From Pseudomonadota bacterium (lineage in GTDB: Bacteria > Pseudomonadota > Gammaproteobacteria > Acidiferrobacterales > Acidiferrobacteraceae), in NCBI GenBank assembly GCA_021795715.1, contig JAJYPD010000005.1, positions 31,390-95,389 of the forward strand: a stretch of 64,000 nt of DNA. Direction: 5' to 3'. Position numbers and translations under genes: made by a program. The notes under the pieces were generated by a model. It was not told where the DNA came from. It made no database searches and worked only from the letters and a program-made list of their open reading frames with translations. Position 1 is the first letter of the stretch. The number at the start of each line of letters is the position of its first letter. Of the stretch, positions 40,365 to 48,792 are shown one piece after another.

Positions 40365-41153
40365 ATGCCGCTAAAGATTGCCACCTGGAACGTCAATTCG
40401 CTGCGGGCCCGCCTGTCTGCGGTAAGCGAATGGCTTGCGCGCGAGGCGCCGCAGGTTCTGTGCGTGCAGGAAACCAAGGTGCGCGATGAAGAGTTTCCTG
40501 TGCAGGCCTTCCAGGATCTCGGCTATCAGGTGGCGTTCGCAGGCGAACCCGCCTACAACGGCGTGGCGATCATCGCGCGCGGGGACCTGGAAGCCATCGA
40601 GGTGGGGCTGCCCGGTTTCGATGATCCGCAAAAACGCCTGATCGCCGTCACCTATGCCGGATTGCGGATCATGAGCTGTTATGTGCCCAACGGCACCGCG
40701 GTCGATTCACCGCGTTACGGCTACAAGCTGCAATGGCTTGCGGCGCTGCGCGCCCATCTGGAGCGTGAGCTCACCCGGTATCCGCGCCTGATCGCCGCCG
40801 GTGACTTCAATATTGCCCCCACCGATCGGGATGTGCACGATCCACAGGCCTGGGAGGGCCAGGTTCTGGTCAGCGAGCGCGAGCGCGCGGCCTTCCGCGG
40901 CCTGCTGGAGGCAGGCTTTTACGATGCCTTCGCGCGTTGCGGCCAGGATGCCTGTGGTTTCAGCTGGTGGGATTATCGCGGCCTGGCGTTTCGGCGTAAC
41001 CACGGCCTGCGCATCGACCATCTGCTCATAAGCCATGCGCTCGGGGATGACTGCCGTGCCTGTCACGTTGACCGCACACCGCGCGCGCAGACGCGCCCCT
41101 CCGACCACGCCCCTGTGTGGCTCGAACTGGACGACCGCTCCACGGGTGCCTGA
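40365..41153 (+). CDS. xthA: Exodeoxyribonuclease III (AP endonuclease)
   Basis: XthA cleaves at abasic sites and removes 3' blocks in base excision repair. The 262-residue protein has the family motifs IATWNVNSLRARL near residue 5, VLCVQETKVRDEEFP near 30 (metal-binding Glu), GDFNIAPTDRDVHDP near 147 (catalytic Asp and Asn), CGFSWWDYRG near 205, LRIDHLLIS and SDHAPVWLEL near the end (catalytic Asp-His). The longer open frame upstream is not homologous, so I take the ATG at 40365. The nearest ribosome binding site is weak. Confidence 0.95.
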   Translation: MPLKIATWNVNSLRARLSAVSEWLAREAPQVLCVQETKVRDEEFPVQAFQDLGYQVAFAGEPAYNGVAIIARGDLEAIEVGLPGFDDPQKRLIAVTYAGLRIMSCYVPNGTAVDSPRYGYKLQWLAALRAHLERELTRYPRLIAAGDFNIAPTDRDVHDPQAWEGQVLVSERERAAFRGLLEAGFYDAFARCGQDACGFSWWDYRGLAFRRNHGLRIDHLLISHALGDDCRACHVDRTPRAQTRPSDHAPVWLELDDRSTGA

Positions 41154-41173
41154 CGGGCGCCACGCGCCCCGTC
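41152..41173 (+). terminator. Hairpin after xthA
   Basis: GACGGG (41152-41157) pairs with CCCGTC (41168-41173), and CGC/GCG inside extends the stem across one bulge. It overlaps the xthA stop and is followed by TTGCCC, so it is at best a weak terminator between convergent genes. Confidence 0.3.
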
Positions 41174-41225
41174 TTGCCCAGACCAGATCCCGGGCGCCCG
41201 ACGGGCCGGGCATGCGCGCCAGGGG

Positions 41226-42041
41226 CTAGTTGTTAAAACCAATCACCGTATTGAGCAGATGTTGCGCCGGCAGATAGGATGCCGTGTGCGCGCGCACCAG
41301 CGGCCGGTTGCCAAAAAGGGCCCGCAGCTTTGCGGTGGCGGCCTGACCCTCTGGGCTGATGAGGGCGGCGATCACCTTGTCCTGGAGCGGGCGCGGCATA
41401 TCGCTGCTTAGTGAGAAGCCTTGGTTTGGAAGGGGCTTGGCCCGGTAGGCCACCGACAGCCTGCCCGGATGCGCCTTGTTGAAGCGCGCATAAACCACCG
41501 CCGGAACCAAGGCCGCCCGGCAGGTCCCCTTGAGCACGCCGCTTACGGCGGATTTCAAACTGTGGGTGACATGGATGTACGGTTGCCGCTCGGGGTTGGG
41601 AAACAGGCTCTCCAGCACCAGGGTGCCGAGATTGGGTGGCGAGAACGCACAGACGCTGGCGCCTGCCAGTTGGTCCGGTGTGCCCACTGTCACCCCCTTT
41701 TTGACGACCAGGACAAACTTCAGGTGGCCTTTCAGCCGTGCCGCGGCGCGGTCGTGGTACTTGGCCGCGCGCCAGCCGATGAAGGCAGGTCCGTCGAAAT
41801 AGACCGCGCCGGTGTTTTTCTGCACGTCCTGCATGTACACCAGCCAGTCCCTCGTGAAGCGAAACTGGAACTGTGCGCCCGTGGCCTGTTTCAGGAGCGC
41901 GACGATCGGCGCGAAGGTCGCCTTTGATTGGGCATGCGTCTGGCGGGGCGGCGCGAGGATGACATACACGGGGGACGCCGCGGCCCATGCAGGAACAAGC
42001 AATGCCATGAAGGTGGCAACAGCAAACCAGCGACGTATCAC
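41226..42041 (-). CDS. PhnD-like periplasmic substrate-binding protein
   Basis: This 271-residue protein has a Sec signal peptide (to about AAAS) and the pattern of the phosphate/phosphonate binding protein family: YVILAPPRQTHAQSKATFAPIVALLKQATG, then VYFDGPAFIGWRAAKYHD and the LVPAVVYARFNKAHPGRL segment. I chose the GTG at 42041, because GAGGAGG lies five bases upstream; the frame continues upstream without meaning. No ABC permease or ATPase gene is near it, so it may work as a sensor or with a distant transporter, or bind phosphate or another anion. Ligand not known. Confidence 0.75.
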   Translation of the reverse strand: MIRRWFAVATFMALLVPAWAAASPVYVILAPPRQTHAQSKATFAPIVALLKQATGAQFQFRFTRDWLVYMQDVQKNTGAVYFDGPAFIGWRAAKYHDRAAARLKGHLKFVLVVKKGVTVGTPDQLAGASVCAFSPPNLGTLVLESLFPNPERQPYIHVTHSLKSAVSGVLKGTCRAALVPAVVYARFNKAHPGRLSVAYRAKPLPNQGFSLSSDMPRPLQDKVIAALISPEGQAATAKLRALFGNRPLVRAHTASYLPAQHLLNTVIGFNN

Positions 42042-42589
42042 GATGACCTCCTCAGAACTGTCGATATTCTTTGTCAAGCCTAGATGGGCCTGACGGATTT
42101 GCAATCTTAAGGGATTGGCCCTGCCAGAGAAAGCGCCGGGCAATGGCCGCATACCGCGACCCGGGGCGCGCCCGTGACGCGATCGCAAGCCGGCGGCCGT
42201 GCCCTGGGCTGTGGGTGAACCCCTAAACGGCCCCGTGCAAGCCCAAGTCCCGCCCCCCGGCCGGGGGGGGCAAGAGGGGTTTTCCCCGCGCCCCGTTTCT
42301 TTACCACGTCCCCACCGGGTGCGCGGCGCACTCGCCTTTGGCCGTTTTCGTTTCCGAACGGATCAGCGGTTCCGGTGCCCCCGGCAAGGCCGGCGCCTCC
42401 CCGGCCTTGCCGGGGTATTTTCGTTTAAAACCTCCGGGTTTGCCCTCGTGGGCGTCCGTTGGCCGACGTGCGCTGTCCGATCCCTCTATGGGAATGGATC
42501 GGCCGCCCTTTGCCCGAAAACCGTCCGGGCCGTCAGCCTGCAGGGCGCCGGGGTGTCTGGCGGGCCCTATCGGCGGCCGCCCCGCGGCC
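42042..42589. other. Gap between the binding-protein gene and the gcv promoter
   Basis: About 550 bp without a supported gene; a plus-strand open frame at 42199-42618 is Pro/Arg-rich and crosses strong hairpins, so I reject it as a protein. The gap holds a G/C-run palindrome (CCCCCCGGCCGGGGGG) near 42255 and a strong intrinsic terminator (42379-42426, listed separately) that has no plus-strand gene to end. This points to an unannotated non-coding transcript. Confidence 0.5.
42379..42426 (+). terminator. Orphan Rho-independent terminator, 15-bp stem
   Basis: CCCCGGCAAGGCCGG (42379-42393) and CCGGCCTTGCCGGGG (42401-42415) form a perfect 15-bp stem with a 7-nt loop, followed by TATTTTCGTTT. This is one of the strongest intrinsic terminators in the window. 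The nearest plus-strand gene upstream, xthA, ends 1.2 kb earlier, with a minus-strand gene in between. It most likely ends a short transcript that starts after about 42050. Confidence 0.75.
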
Positions 42590-42619
42590 TTGGTGTTTTT
42601 TTACCGGCGCTGCTATAGT
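42590..42619 (+). promoter_or_regulatory. Promoter of the glycine cleavage operon
   Basis: An extended -10 element TGC-TATAGT (42611-42619) has a weak -35 TTGGTG (42590-42595) 18 bp upstream. Transcription would start near 42626, ten bases before the first paired strand of the glycine riboswitch. Position and match make it a good candidate. Confidence 0.6.
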
Positions 42620-42635
42620 GCGCCGACGACAGACA

Positions 42636-42789
42636 TCCTGCGGAAGAGACCCCGGATTCATCGGGGCGCCAACGGCGCAACTGCCCGGAAACGCACCGGC
42701 AAAAGGACCGCGGGACGATGGTCGACTCTGGAGAGAGGCTGCGTGACAGCCCACCGAAGGGGCTCAAGCTCTCAGGTCGCCGGACAGAG
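42636..42789 (+). ncRNA. Tandem glycine riboswitch
   Basis: Aptamer 1 spans 42636-42715: its closing stem pairs TCCTGCGG (42636-42643) with CCGCGGGA (42708-42715), and it contains GGAAGAGACC, CGGAAAC and GGCAAAAGGACC. Aptamer 2 spans 42726-42789: its stem pairs CTCTG with CAGAG, and it holds GGAGAGAGGC, CCGAAGGGGCTCAAGCTCTCAGG and GGACAGAGG, a near textbook glycine aptamer core. Two aptamers joined by a short linker give cooperative glycine sensing. It lies 64 nt upstream of gcvT and should raise expression of the glycine cleavage genes when glycine is abundant, as known for such riboswitches. Confidence 0.92.
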
Positions 42790-42853
42790 GGGTTCTATAA
42801 CGAATGCACGGATGTTTGGTTGTCCGTCATTCCTTCCCTTGAGGTCACCAGAG

Positions 42854-43948
42854 ATGGGGCGTCGAACGCCATTGTATGCGGAACATCTGCGCGCCGGCGC
42901 GAAGATGGTGGATTTCGGGGGCTGGGACATGCCCCTCCACTACGGCTCGCAGCTCGCGGAACATCACCAGGTACGGCGGTCGGCCGGCCTTTTTGACGTT
43001 TCCCACATGCGGACCGTCGAGATCAAGGGCGCCCAGGCGCGCCCTTTTCTCCGTCATCTTCTCGCCAATGACGTCAACAAGCTGAAGATGGCCGGTAAGG
43101 CCCTGTATGGCTGCCTTTTGAATGAAGAGGGCGGCGTGCGGGATGACCTGATCACCTATTTCCTCGCCGAGGACTGGTTCCGCATCGTCGTAAACGCCGG
43201 CCCGGGCGAACAGGACATCGCCTGGTTCTGCCAGCACGCCCAGGCCTTTGGTGTGGACGTCATTCCCCGCCCCGAACTGGCCATGCTCGCCGTCCAGGGC
43301 CCGGAAGCGTTTCGCCGCGCCGAGACGGTTCTGGGCGCCCGCACACTGCAGACACTTACCGCCCTCAAGCCTTTTCAGGCCGTCTTCGCCGGCGATCTGT
43401 TCCTTGCGCGCACCGGCTACACGGGTGAAGACGGCTTCGAGGTCATCGCCCCAGCCGATCAGGCCGTTTCGCTCTGGCAAGGCTTCGTGGCGGCCGGCAT
43501 CACACCGGCCGGGCTCGGCGCGCGCGACACGCTGCGCCTTGAGGCCGGCATGAACCTGTATGGCCACGACATGGACACCATGGTCACGCCGTGGGAATCG
43601 GGGCTTGGCTGGACGGTCGCCTTGAGCGAGGGCCGTGACTTCATCGGCCGTGCCGCACTCGAACGGCAGCTCGCCGCGGGTCTTGCGCGCAAGCTCACCG
43701 GCCTGCTGCTTCTGGGTCCGGGCGTTTTGCGCAGCGGTCAACGCCTGTATTCCGTCCACGGTGAGGGTGTTCTGACCAGCGGTTCGTTTTCACCCACGCT
43801 CGAGCGCGGCATCGCCTTGGCGCGCGTGCCGTCGGCGGCCGCCACGGGTGAGGAGTGCGATGTCGAGATGCGGCCGGGCCGTACGGCCAGGGCGCGGATC
43901 GTTGCCGTACCTTTCGTGCGCAATGGGCGCATCCTTGTCGATCTTTGA
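42854..43948 (+). CDS. gcvT: Glycine cleavage system T protein (aminomethyltransferase)
   Basis: GcvT moves the methylene group from the H-protein arm to tetrahydrofolate and releases ammonia. The 364-residue protein has [27 protein letters not shown] at the N-terminus, [13 protein letters not shown] near residue 50, [12 protein letters not shown] near 190 (folate-binding region) and [19 protein letters not shown] near 225 with the catalytic Asp region. I chose the ATG at 42854, with GAGG nine bases upstream; the longer frame runs through the riboswitch. It is followed by gcvH after 14 nt. Confidence 0.97.
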   Translation: MGRRTPLYAEHLRAGAKMVDFGGWDMPLHYGSQLAEHHQVRRSAGLFDVSHMRTVEIKGAQARPFLRHLLANDVNKLKMAGKALYGCLLNEEGGVRDDLITYFLAEDWFRIVVNAGPGEQDIAWFCQHAQAFGVDVIPRPELAMLAVQGPEAFRRAETVLGARTLQTLTALKPFQAVFAGDLFLARTGYTGEDGFEVIAPADQAVSLWQGFVAAGITPAGLGARDTLRLEAGMNLYGHDMDTMVTPWESGLGWTVALSEGRDFIGRAALERQLAAGLARKLTGLLLLGPGVLRSGQRLYSVHGEGVLTSGSFSPTLERGIALARVPSAAATGEECDVEMRPGRTARARIVAVPFVRNGRILVDL

Positions 43949-43962
43949 AGCCGGAGTCCTTC

Positions 43963-44352
43963 ATGAACAACGTACCAGCCAATCTGCGTTATACGAAAAG
44001 TCACGAGTGGGTCCGCGACGACCACGGTGTGCTGACGGTGGGGATCACCGATCACGCCCAGGATCTGATGGGTGACATGGTGTTCGTCGATCTGCCGAAG
44101 GTCGGCGATGCCCTGACGGCGGGCAAGGAGTGCGCAGTGGTGGAATCCGTGAAGGCCGCGTCCGACGTCTACGCGCCGCTCGATGGCACCGTGACCGAGA
44201 TCAACGGGGATCTTGGCGCCAAACCGGAGGCCATCAACAGCGATCCGTACGGCGCCGGCTGGCTGTTCAAGTTCAAGCCCGCAAGCGCGGTTGCCGCGGC
44301 GGGGCTCTTGGACGCCACGGCCTACGAGAACCTGCTCGCGGCGGAAGGTTAG
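43963..44352 (+). CDS. gcvH: Glycine cleavage system H protein
   Basis: GcvH carries the lipoyl arm that shuttles the aminomethyl group between GcvP, GcvT and the L protein. The 129-residue protein has [13 protein letters not shown] near residue 10, [13 protein letters not shown] near 42 and the lipoylation site [14 protein letters not shown] near 60, where the Lys of SVKAA is modified. [12 protein letters not shown] follows. Length and motifs are standard. GGAG precedes the ATG by eight bases; gcvPA starts 5 nt after the stop. Confidence 0.97.
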   Translation: MNNVPANLRYTKSHEWVRDDHGVLTVGITDHAQDLMGDMVFVDLPKVGDALTAGKECAVVESVKAASDVYAPLDGTVTEINGDLGAKPEAINSDPYGAGWLFKFKPASAVAAAGLLDATAYENLLAAEG

Positions 44353-44357
44353 GGGCC

Positions 44358-45740
44358 ATGCCATTCATTCCGCATACGCAGGCCGATGTCGAACGCATGC
44401 TCGCGACGATCGGTGTTGCCAATATCGAGGCGTTGTTCGAGGAAATCCCCGCCGCCTTGCGCTGCGCACCGCTTGCGGGCGTGCCAGAGGCATTGAACGA
44501 ACAGGAGATCCTGCGTCTCATGCGCGAACGCGCCGACCAGGACGGACGTTTCTTGAGTTTTCTCGGCGCCGGCGCCTACGAACACCACATCCCGGCGGCC
44601 GTGTGGGAACTGACGACCCGCGGTGAATTTTATACCGCCTACACCCCCTATCAGCCCGAGGCGAGCCAGGGCACGCTCCAGTTGCTGTATGAATTCCAGA
44701 CAATGATTGCGAGTCTGACCGGCATGGAGGTCGCCAATGCGAGTCTCTATGATGGCGCATCGGCGCTTGCCGAAGCCATTCTCATGGCTGTACGCCTGCA
44801 TGGCCGTTCGCGCCGGATCGTCGTGCCCGAGACTGTGCATCCGGTCTACCGGCAGGTCGCGAACACGATCGTGCGCGCCCAGTCGATTACGCTCGACGTG
44901 GTGCCGGCTGGCGCCGACGGTGTCGTCGATCCGCGGCAAATCGCCGCCCGCATGGCCGGGGCGGCCGCCCTCGTCATTCCCATGCCGAATTTCTTCGGGC
45001 GTCTTGAGGCGCTTGCCGAGCTGACGTCCGCCGCCAAAGAGGCCGGCGCCCTGTCCATCGGTCTTGTCAATCCCGTCGCCTGTGCGTGGCTTTCCCCGCC
45101 GGGCGAATGGGGGTCGGGCTGTGATATCGCGGTGGGCGAGGGCCAACCCCTGGGCGCGCCGCTGTCGTCGGGCGGGCCCTATTTCGGTTTTCTGGCCTGC
45201 CGGCAGGCGCACGTGCGTCAGATGCCGGGGCGCATCGTCGGCCGCACGGTGGATCTCGACGGCAAGGAGGCCTTCACGCTCACCTTGCAGGCGCGCGAGC
45301 AGCACATCCGCCGCTCGAAGGCGACCTCCAATATCTGCACCAACCAGGGCCTGCTGGTGACGGCGGCGACCATTCATATGGCGCTGCTCGGTCCGGCCGG
45401 CCTGCGTCAGGTGGCGGTTGCCAGTCATGCCAATACGGCCAGGCTGGTGGCGCGCCTGACCCAGATCCCGGGTGTACGCAACGCGTTTCCCGGCGCGCCG
45501 GTCTTTCATGAAGCGGTGCTCCGCCTGGATGTTCCTGTCGGTGATACCTTGCGTGCACTGGAGGCCCAAGGCATTGTCGGCGGCTACCCTCTGGGCGAGC
45601 ACTATCCACAGCTGGCGGATGGATTGCTGGTGTGTGCGACCGAAACGAAGACCGATGCCGATATCGAACTCTTCGCCGCGCATCTGGAGCGGATCGTCAG
45701 CAAGCGGCGGCTGGATCCGCCCTGCGCCTACAAGGATTGA
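44358..45740 (+). CDS. gcvPA: Glycine dehydrogenase (decarboxylating) subunit 1
   Basis: GcvPA and GcvPB together form the P protein that decarboxylates glycine with PLP and loads the H protein. This 460-residue subunit has [15 protein letters not shown] at the start, [16 protein letters not shown] near residue 72, [21 protein letters not shown] near 100, and [19 protein letters not shown] near 328. Those are the marks of the N-terminal half of the P protein, encoded separately here as in many bacteria outside the Enterobacteria. Instead of gcvPB, the next gene is tpx, 21 nt downstream. Confidence 0.96.
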   Translation: MPFIPHTQADVERMLATIGVANIEALFEEIPAALRCAPLAGVPEALNEQEILRLMRERADQDGRFLSFLGAGAYEHHIPAAVWELTTRGEFYTAYTPYQPEASQGTLQLLYEFQTMIASLTGMEVANASLYDGASALAEAILMAVRLHGRSRRIVVPETVHPVYRQVANTIVRAQSITLDVVPAGADGVVDPRQIAARMAGAAALVIPMPNFFGRLEALAELTSAAKEAGALSIGLVNPVACAWLSPPGEWGSGCDIAVGEGQPLGAPLSSGGPYFGFLACRQAHVRQMPGRIVGRTVDLDGKEAFTLTLQAREQHIRRSKATSNICTNQGLLVTAATIHMALLGPAGLRQVAVASHANTARLVARLTQIPGVRNAFPGAPVFHEAVLRLDVPVGDTLRALEAQGIVGGYPLGEHYPQLADGLLVCATETKTDADIELFAAHLERIVSKRRLDPPCAYKD

Positions 45741-45761
45741 CAACCACAGGAGACGAGAGCC

Positions 45762-46262
45762 ATGGCCACCATTACCCTGAAGGGCGCCCCCATCCATACC
45801 TCCGGCGATCTGCCCAAGGCGGGAACGAAGGCGCCGGCCTTCACCCTGGTCGACAGCCAGCTAAACGACGTGCGCCTCGACGCCTTCAAGGGCAAGAAGA
45901 AAATCATCAGTATCGTACCGAGCCTCGACACGCCGGTGTGCGCGGTCAGTACCCAGCGTTTCGACGAGTACGCCCGGAAGGATCCCCGGACCGTGGTTTT
46001 GATCGTGTCGGCCGATTTGCCGTTTGCGCAGAGTCGTTTTTGCGACTCGACCAAGACCGCGCATGTCGTCAGTTTGTCGATGATGCGCAACCGGCATTTC
46101 GCCACCGATTATGGGGTGCTGATCCAGGACGGGCCGCTTGCCGGCATCACCGCGCGCGCCGTGGTCGTCCTCGATGAGGACGATCGTGTCCTCTACAGCG
46201 AGCTCGTTCCGGAGATTGCGCAAGAACCCAACTATCAGGCCGCCATCGCCGCCCTCAAGTGA
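45762..46262 (+). CDS. tpx: Thiol peroxidase (atypical 2-Cys peroxiredoxin)
   Basis: Tpx reduces lipid and alkyl hydroperoxides with thioredoxin. The 166-residue protein has the peroxidatic Cys at residue 60 (DTPVCAVSTQRF) and the resolving Cys at residue 94 (RFCDSTKTAH), the same spacing as E. coli Tpx. DYGVLIQDGPLAGITARAVVVLD is also typical. It has CAGGAG upstream of the ATG. It sits between gcvPA and gcvPB, with 6 nt to gcvPB, so it should be cotranscribed with the glycine cleavage genes and fall under the riboswitch. Confidence 0.96.
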   Translation: MATITLKGAPIHTSGDLPKAGTKAPAFTLVDSQLNDVRLDAFKGKKKIISIVPSLDTPVCAVSTQRFDEYARKDPRTVVLIVSADLPFAQSRFCDSTKTAHVVSLSMMRNRHFATDYGVLIQDGPLAGITARAVVVLDEDDRVLYSELVPEIAQEPNYQAAIAALK

Positions 46263-46268
46263 GGCTGT

Positions 46269-47714
46269 ATGCTGATTTTTGAACACTCCCGCCCGGGACG
46301 CGTCAACGCCGCCCAGATGCCGGCTGCCGCCGCCGGCGGGGACATGCCCGCCGCGTTTCTTCGCCGCCAGCCGCTCCTGTTGCCGGAGGTGTCGGAATTG
46401 CAGGCCGTGCGTCATTACACGCGGCTCAGTCAGCGCAATTTCTCCATCGACACGCAATTTTACCCGCTGGGCTCGTGCACAATGAAATACAATCCGCGGG
46501 CCTCCAACAAGGCGGCTTTGTTGCCGGCGTTCCTCGCGCGCCATCCGCTGGCGCCGGAAAGTACTGGCCAGGGCTTTCTGGCCTGTTTGTTTGAACTGCA
46601 GGAGATTCTGAAGGATGTGACAGGCATGCGGGGCGTGTCGCTGACGCCGATGGCCGGCGCCCAGGGCGAGTTCGCGGGTGTGGCCATGATACGCGCCTAT
46701 CACGAGGCGCACGGCGACAGCGCGCGTTCCGAGATCCTGATCCCGCGGGCCGCGCACGGCACCAATCCCGCGACGGCCGTCATGTGCGGCTACACGGTCC
46801 GCGAGATCGACGTCGACCCGCACGGCGACGTCGATATCGAGTCGCTGAAGAAGGCGCTGGGCCCGCAGACCGCGGGTCTCATGCTGACCAATCCGTCGAC
46901 ACTCGGTGTATTTGACCGCCGCATTCAGGAGGTCGCGCGCCTCGTGCATGCGGCAGGCGGCCTGCTCTATTATGACGGCGCCAATTTGAATGCCATTCTC
47001 GGCAAGGTCAAGCCGGGCGACATGGGTTTTGATGTCGTGCACTTGAATCTCCACAAGACCTTTTCCACCCCCCACGGGGGTGGCGGTCCCGGTGCTGGAC
47101 CCGTGGGGGTGAGCGAACGGCTGCTGCCGTTTTTGCCCGTGCCGTTTGTCGGCGAACACGGCGGCCGGTATCACTGGATCACCGAGAAGATGCGCCCGCA
47201 ATCCATCGGCCGCCTGTCTGCGCACATGGGCAACGCCGGCGTGTTGCTGCGGGCGTATGTCTATGCACGGCTTTTGGGGCGTGACGGCATGCCGCGGGTG
47301 GCCGAGTACGCGGTCTTGAATGCCAACTATCTCCTGAAGAGGCTGACTGCGCTCGGTTTTGCGGCCGCCTATCCCGCGCGCCGCGCCACGCACGAGTTCC
47401 TTCTGACACTCAAGGATCTCAAGGACACGACGACCATTACCGCAACCGATGTCGCCAAGCGGCTGCTCGACCAGGGTTTTCATGCGCCGACCGTTTACTT
47501 CCCGCTCATGGTCCCGGAGTGTTTGCTGATCGAGCCCACCGAGACGGAAAGCCCCGAGGATCTGGATGCGTTCGTCGACGCCATGGCCGGTATCTGGTCC
47601 GACGCGCATACCGCGCCCGATGTGCTGAAGAATGCGCCGCAGAAGCTGCCTGTGCGGCGTGTCGACGAGGTGCGGGCCGCGCGCGATCTCGATCTCGTCT
47701 GGCGCAGGATCTGA
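46269..47714 (+). CDS. gcvPB: Glycine dehydrogenase (decarboxylating) subunit 2
   Basis: This is the PLP-binding half of the split P protein. The 481-residue protein has PEVSELQAVRHYTRLSQRN near residue 40, FYPLGSCTMKYNPR near 64, AAHGTNPATAVMCGY near 164, and the PLP site HLNLHKTFSTPHGGGGPG near 260, with the Schiff-base Lys in LHKTF. It starts 6 nt after tpx. A run of seven T follows the stop after two G (47717-47723), but no convincing hairpin precedes it, so the transcript end is unclear. Confidence 0.96.
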   Translation: MLIFEHSRPGRVNAAQMPAAAAGGDMPAAFLRRQPLLLPEVSELQAVRHYTRLSQRNFSIDTQFYPLGSCTMKYNPRASNKAALLPAFLARHPLAPESTGQGFLACLFELQEILKDVTGMRGVSLTPMAGAQGEFAGVAMIRAYHEAHGDSARSEILIPRAAHGTNPATAVMCGYTVREIDVDPHGDVDIESLKKALGPQTAGLMLTNPSTLGVFDRRIQEVARLVHAAGGLLYYDGANLNAILGKVKPGDMGFDVVHLNLHKTFSTPHGGGGPGAGPVGVSERLLPFLPVPFVGEHGGRYHWITEKMRPQSIGRLSAHMGNAGVLLRAYVYARLLGRDGMPRVAEYAVLNANYLLKRLTALGFAAAYPARRATHEFLLTLKDLKDTTTITATDVAKRLLDQGFHAPTVYFPLMVPECLLIEPTETESPEDLDAFVDAMAGIWSDAHTAPDVLKNAPQKLPVRRVDEVRAARDLDLVWRRI

Positions 47715-47767
47715 GGTTTTTTTCCGTTTATCGTAGAAACATCCCACCAGGTCTGCTTAAGGTTCCC

Positions 47768-47811
47768 TCCGGCCATTCCGGGATTTATGCTTTCGTCTCG
47801 TAATGGCCGGA
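47768..47811 (+). repeat. Inverted repeat before the PfkB kinase gene
   Basis: TCCGGCCATT (47768-47777) and AATGGCCGGA (47802-47811) are perfect inverse copies of ten bases around a 24-nt AT-rich loop, 33 nt before the start of the kinase gene. It could be an operator, or a hairpin in the leader or in the end of the gcv transcript. Confidence 0.4.
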
Positions 47812-47844
47812 TACGGCGGACCTCTCTTTCGGAGGTTGTGTTCA

Positions 47845-48777
47845 GTGTCGATATTGGTCTGCGGCTCATTTGCGTTTGACACGATCATGGTGTTTCCGGA
47901 CAGGTTCCGTAACCATATCCTGCCGGACAAGATTCACATGCTGAACGTGTCTTTCATGGTGCCCGCCATGCGCCGCGAGTTCGGCGGCTGTGCCGGCAAC
48001 ATCGCCTACAATCTGGCGGGCATAGGCGGCGACGTCGTGCCCATGGGTACGGTGGGCGAGGATTTCGTTCCGTACGCGCAGTGGATGGACAGCCTGGGTA
48101 TTTCCCGCCGACACGTGACGGTGGTACCGGGCGCCTACACCGCGCAGGCCTTCATCACCACCGACGTCGACGACAACCAGATCACGGCGTTTCATCCGGG
48201 AGCGATGTCGGAGGCACACAGGAACAAGGTTGTCGATGCCCAGGGTGTGACACTTGGTATCGTCTCGCCCGATGGGCGCGCCGGCATGATCCAGCATGCC
48301 AAGGAATTTGCGGAGGCCGGCATCCCGTTTGTGTTCGATCCGGGCCAGGGCCTGCCGATGTTCACAAGCGCTGAACTGCTTTCTTTCATCGATGAGGCGG
48401 CCTACGTCTGCGTCAATGATTACGAAGCGCAGCTTCTGGCGAGCAAGACCGGGCTTTCGGTCAAGGAGATCGCGACCCGCACACGCGCGCTCATCGTCAC
48501 CAAGGGCGCCGGCGGTTCGCAGATACACATCGACGGCAAGACGCACGATGTGCCGGTGGTCAAAGCGCAGCGTGTAATCGATCCGACCGGTTGTGGAGAC
48601 GCATACCGTGCCGGCCTTCTCTTCGGGCTCAGCCGGGGCCTCGACTGGGAGACATGCGGGCGCCTCGGTGCGCTCCTTGGCGCCATGAAGATCGGGCAGG
48701 CCGGCACGCAAAATCATGCGCTGGATCCGGAACAATTCAGCGAACGCTTCAGGGAGACTTTCGGCTATCGCTACTAA
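47845..48777 (+). CDS. PfkB family carbohydrate/nucleoside kinase
   Basis: This 310-residue protein belongs to the ribokinase/PfkB family: ILVCGSFAFDTIMVFPDRF at the start, REFGGCAGNIAYNLAGIGG near residue 45 (substrate loop), TKGAGGSQI near 224, and the C-terminal PfkB signature DPTGCGDAYRAGLLFGL near 247, with the catalytic Asp in GCGDA. It is like a group often annotated adenosine kinase or sugar kinase in proteobacteria; the substrate is not certain. I chose the GTG at 47845, with GGAGG nine bases upstream; the frame is open from 47803. The coiled-coil membrane protein gene follows after 15 nt. Confidence 0.9.
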   Translation: MSILVCGSFAFDTIMVFPDRFRNHILPDKIHMLNVSFMVPAMRREFGGCAGNIAYNLAGIGGDVVPMGTVGEDFVPYAQWMDSLGISRRHVTVVPGAYTAQAFITTDVDDNQITAFHPGAMSEAHRNKVVDAQGVTLGIVSPDGRAGMIQHAKEFAEAGIPFVFDPGQGLPMFTSAELLSFIDEAAYVCVNDYEAQLLASKTGLSVKEIATRTRALIVTKGAGGSQIHIDGKTHDVPVVKAQRVIDPTGCGDAYRAGLLFGLSRGLDWETCGRLGALLGAMKIGQAGTQNHALDPEQFSERFRETFGYRY

Positions 48778-48792
48778 AGCTCAAGGTGGATC

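Noticed and set aside
42072..42077. Consensus TTGACA before the PhnD-like gene as a promoter
   Set aside because: No -10-like sequence lies 16-18 bp downstream of it; the match alone is not enough.
42199..42618. A 139-codon plus-strand open frame before gcvT
   Set aside because: It runs through two strong hairpins and the gcv promoter, is Pro/Arg/Gly-rich, and shows no domain.
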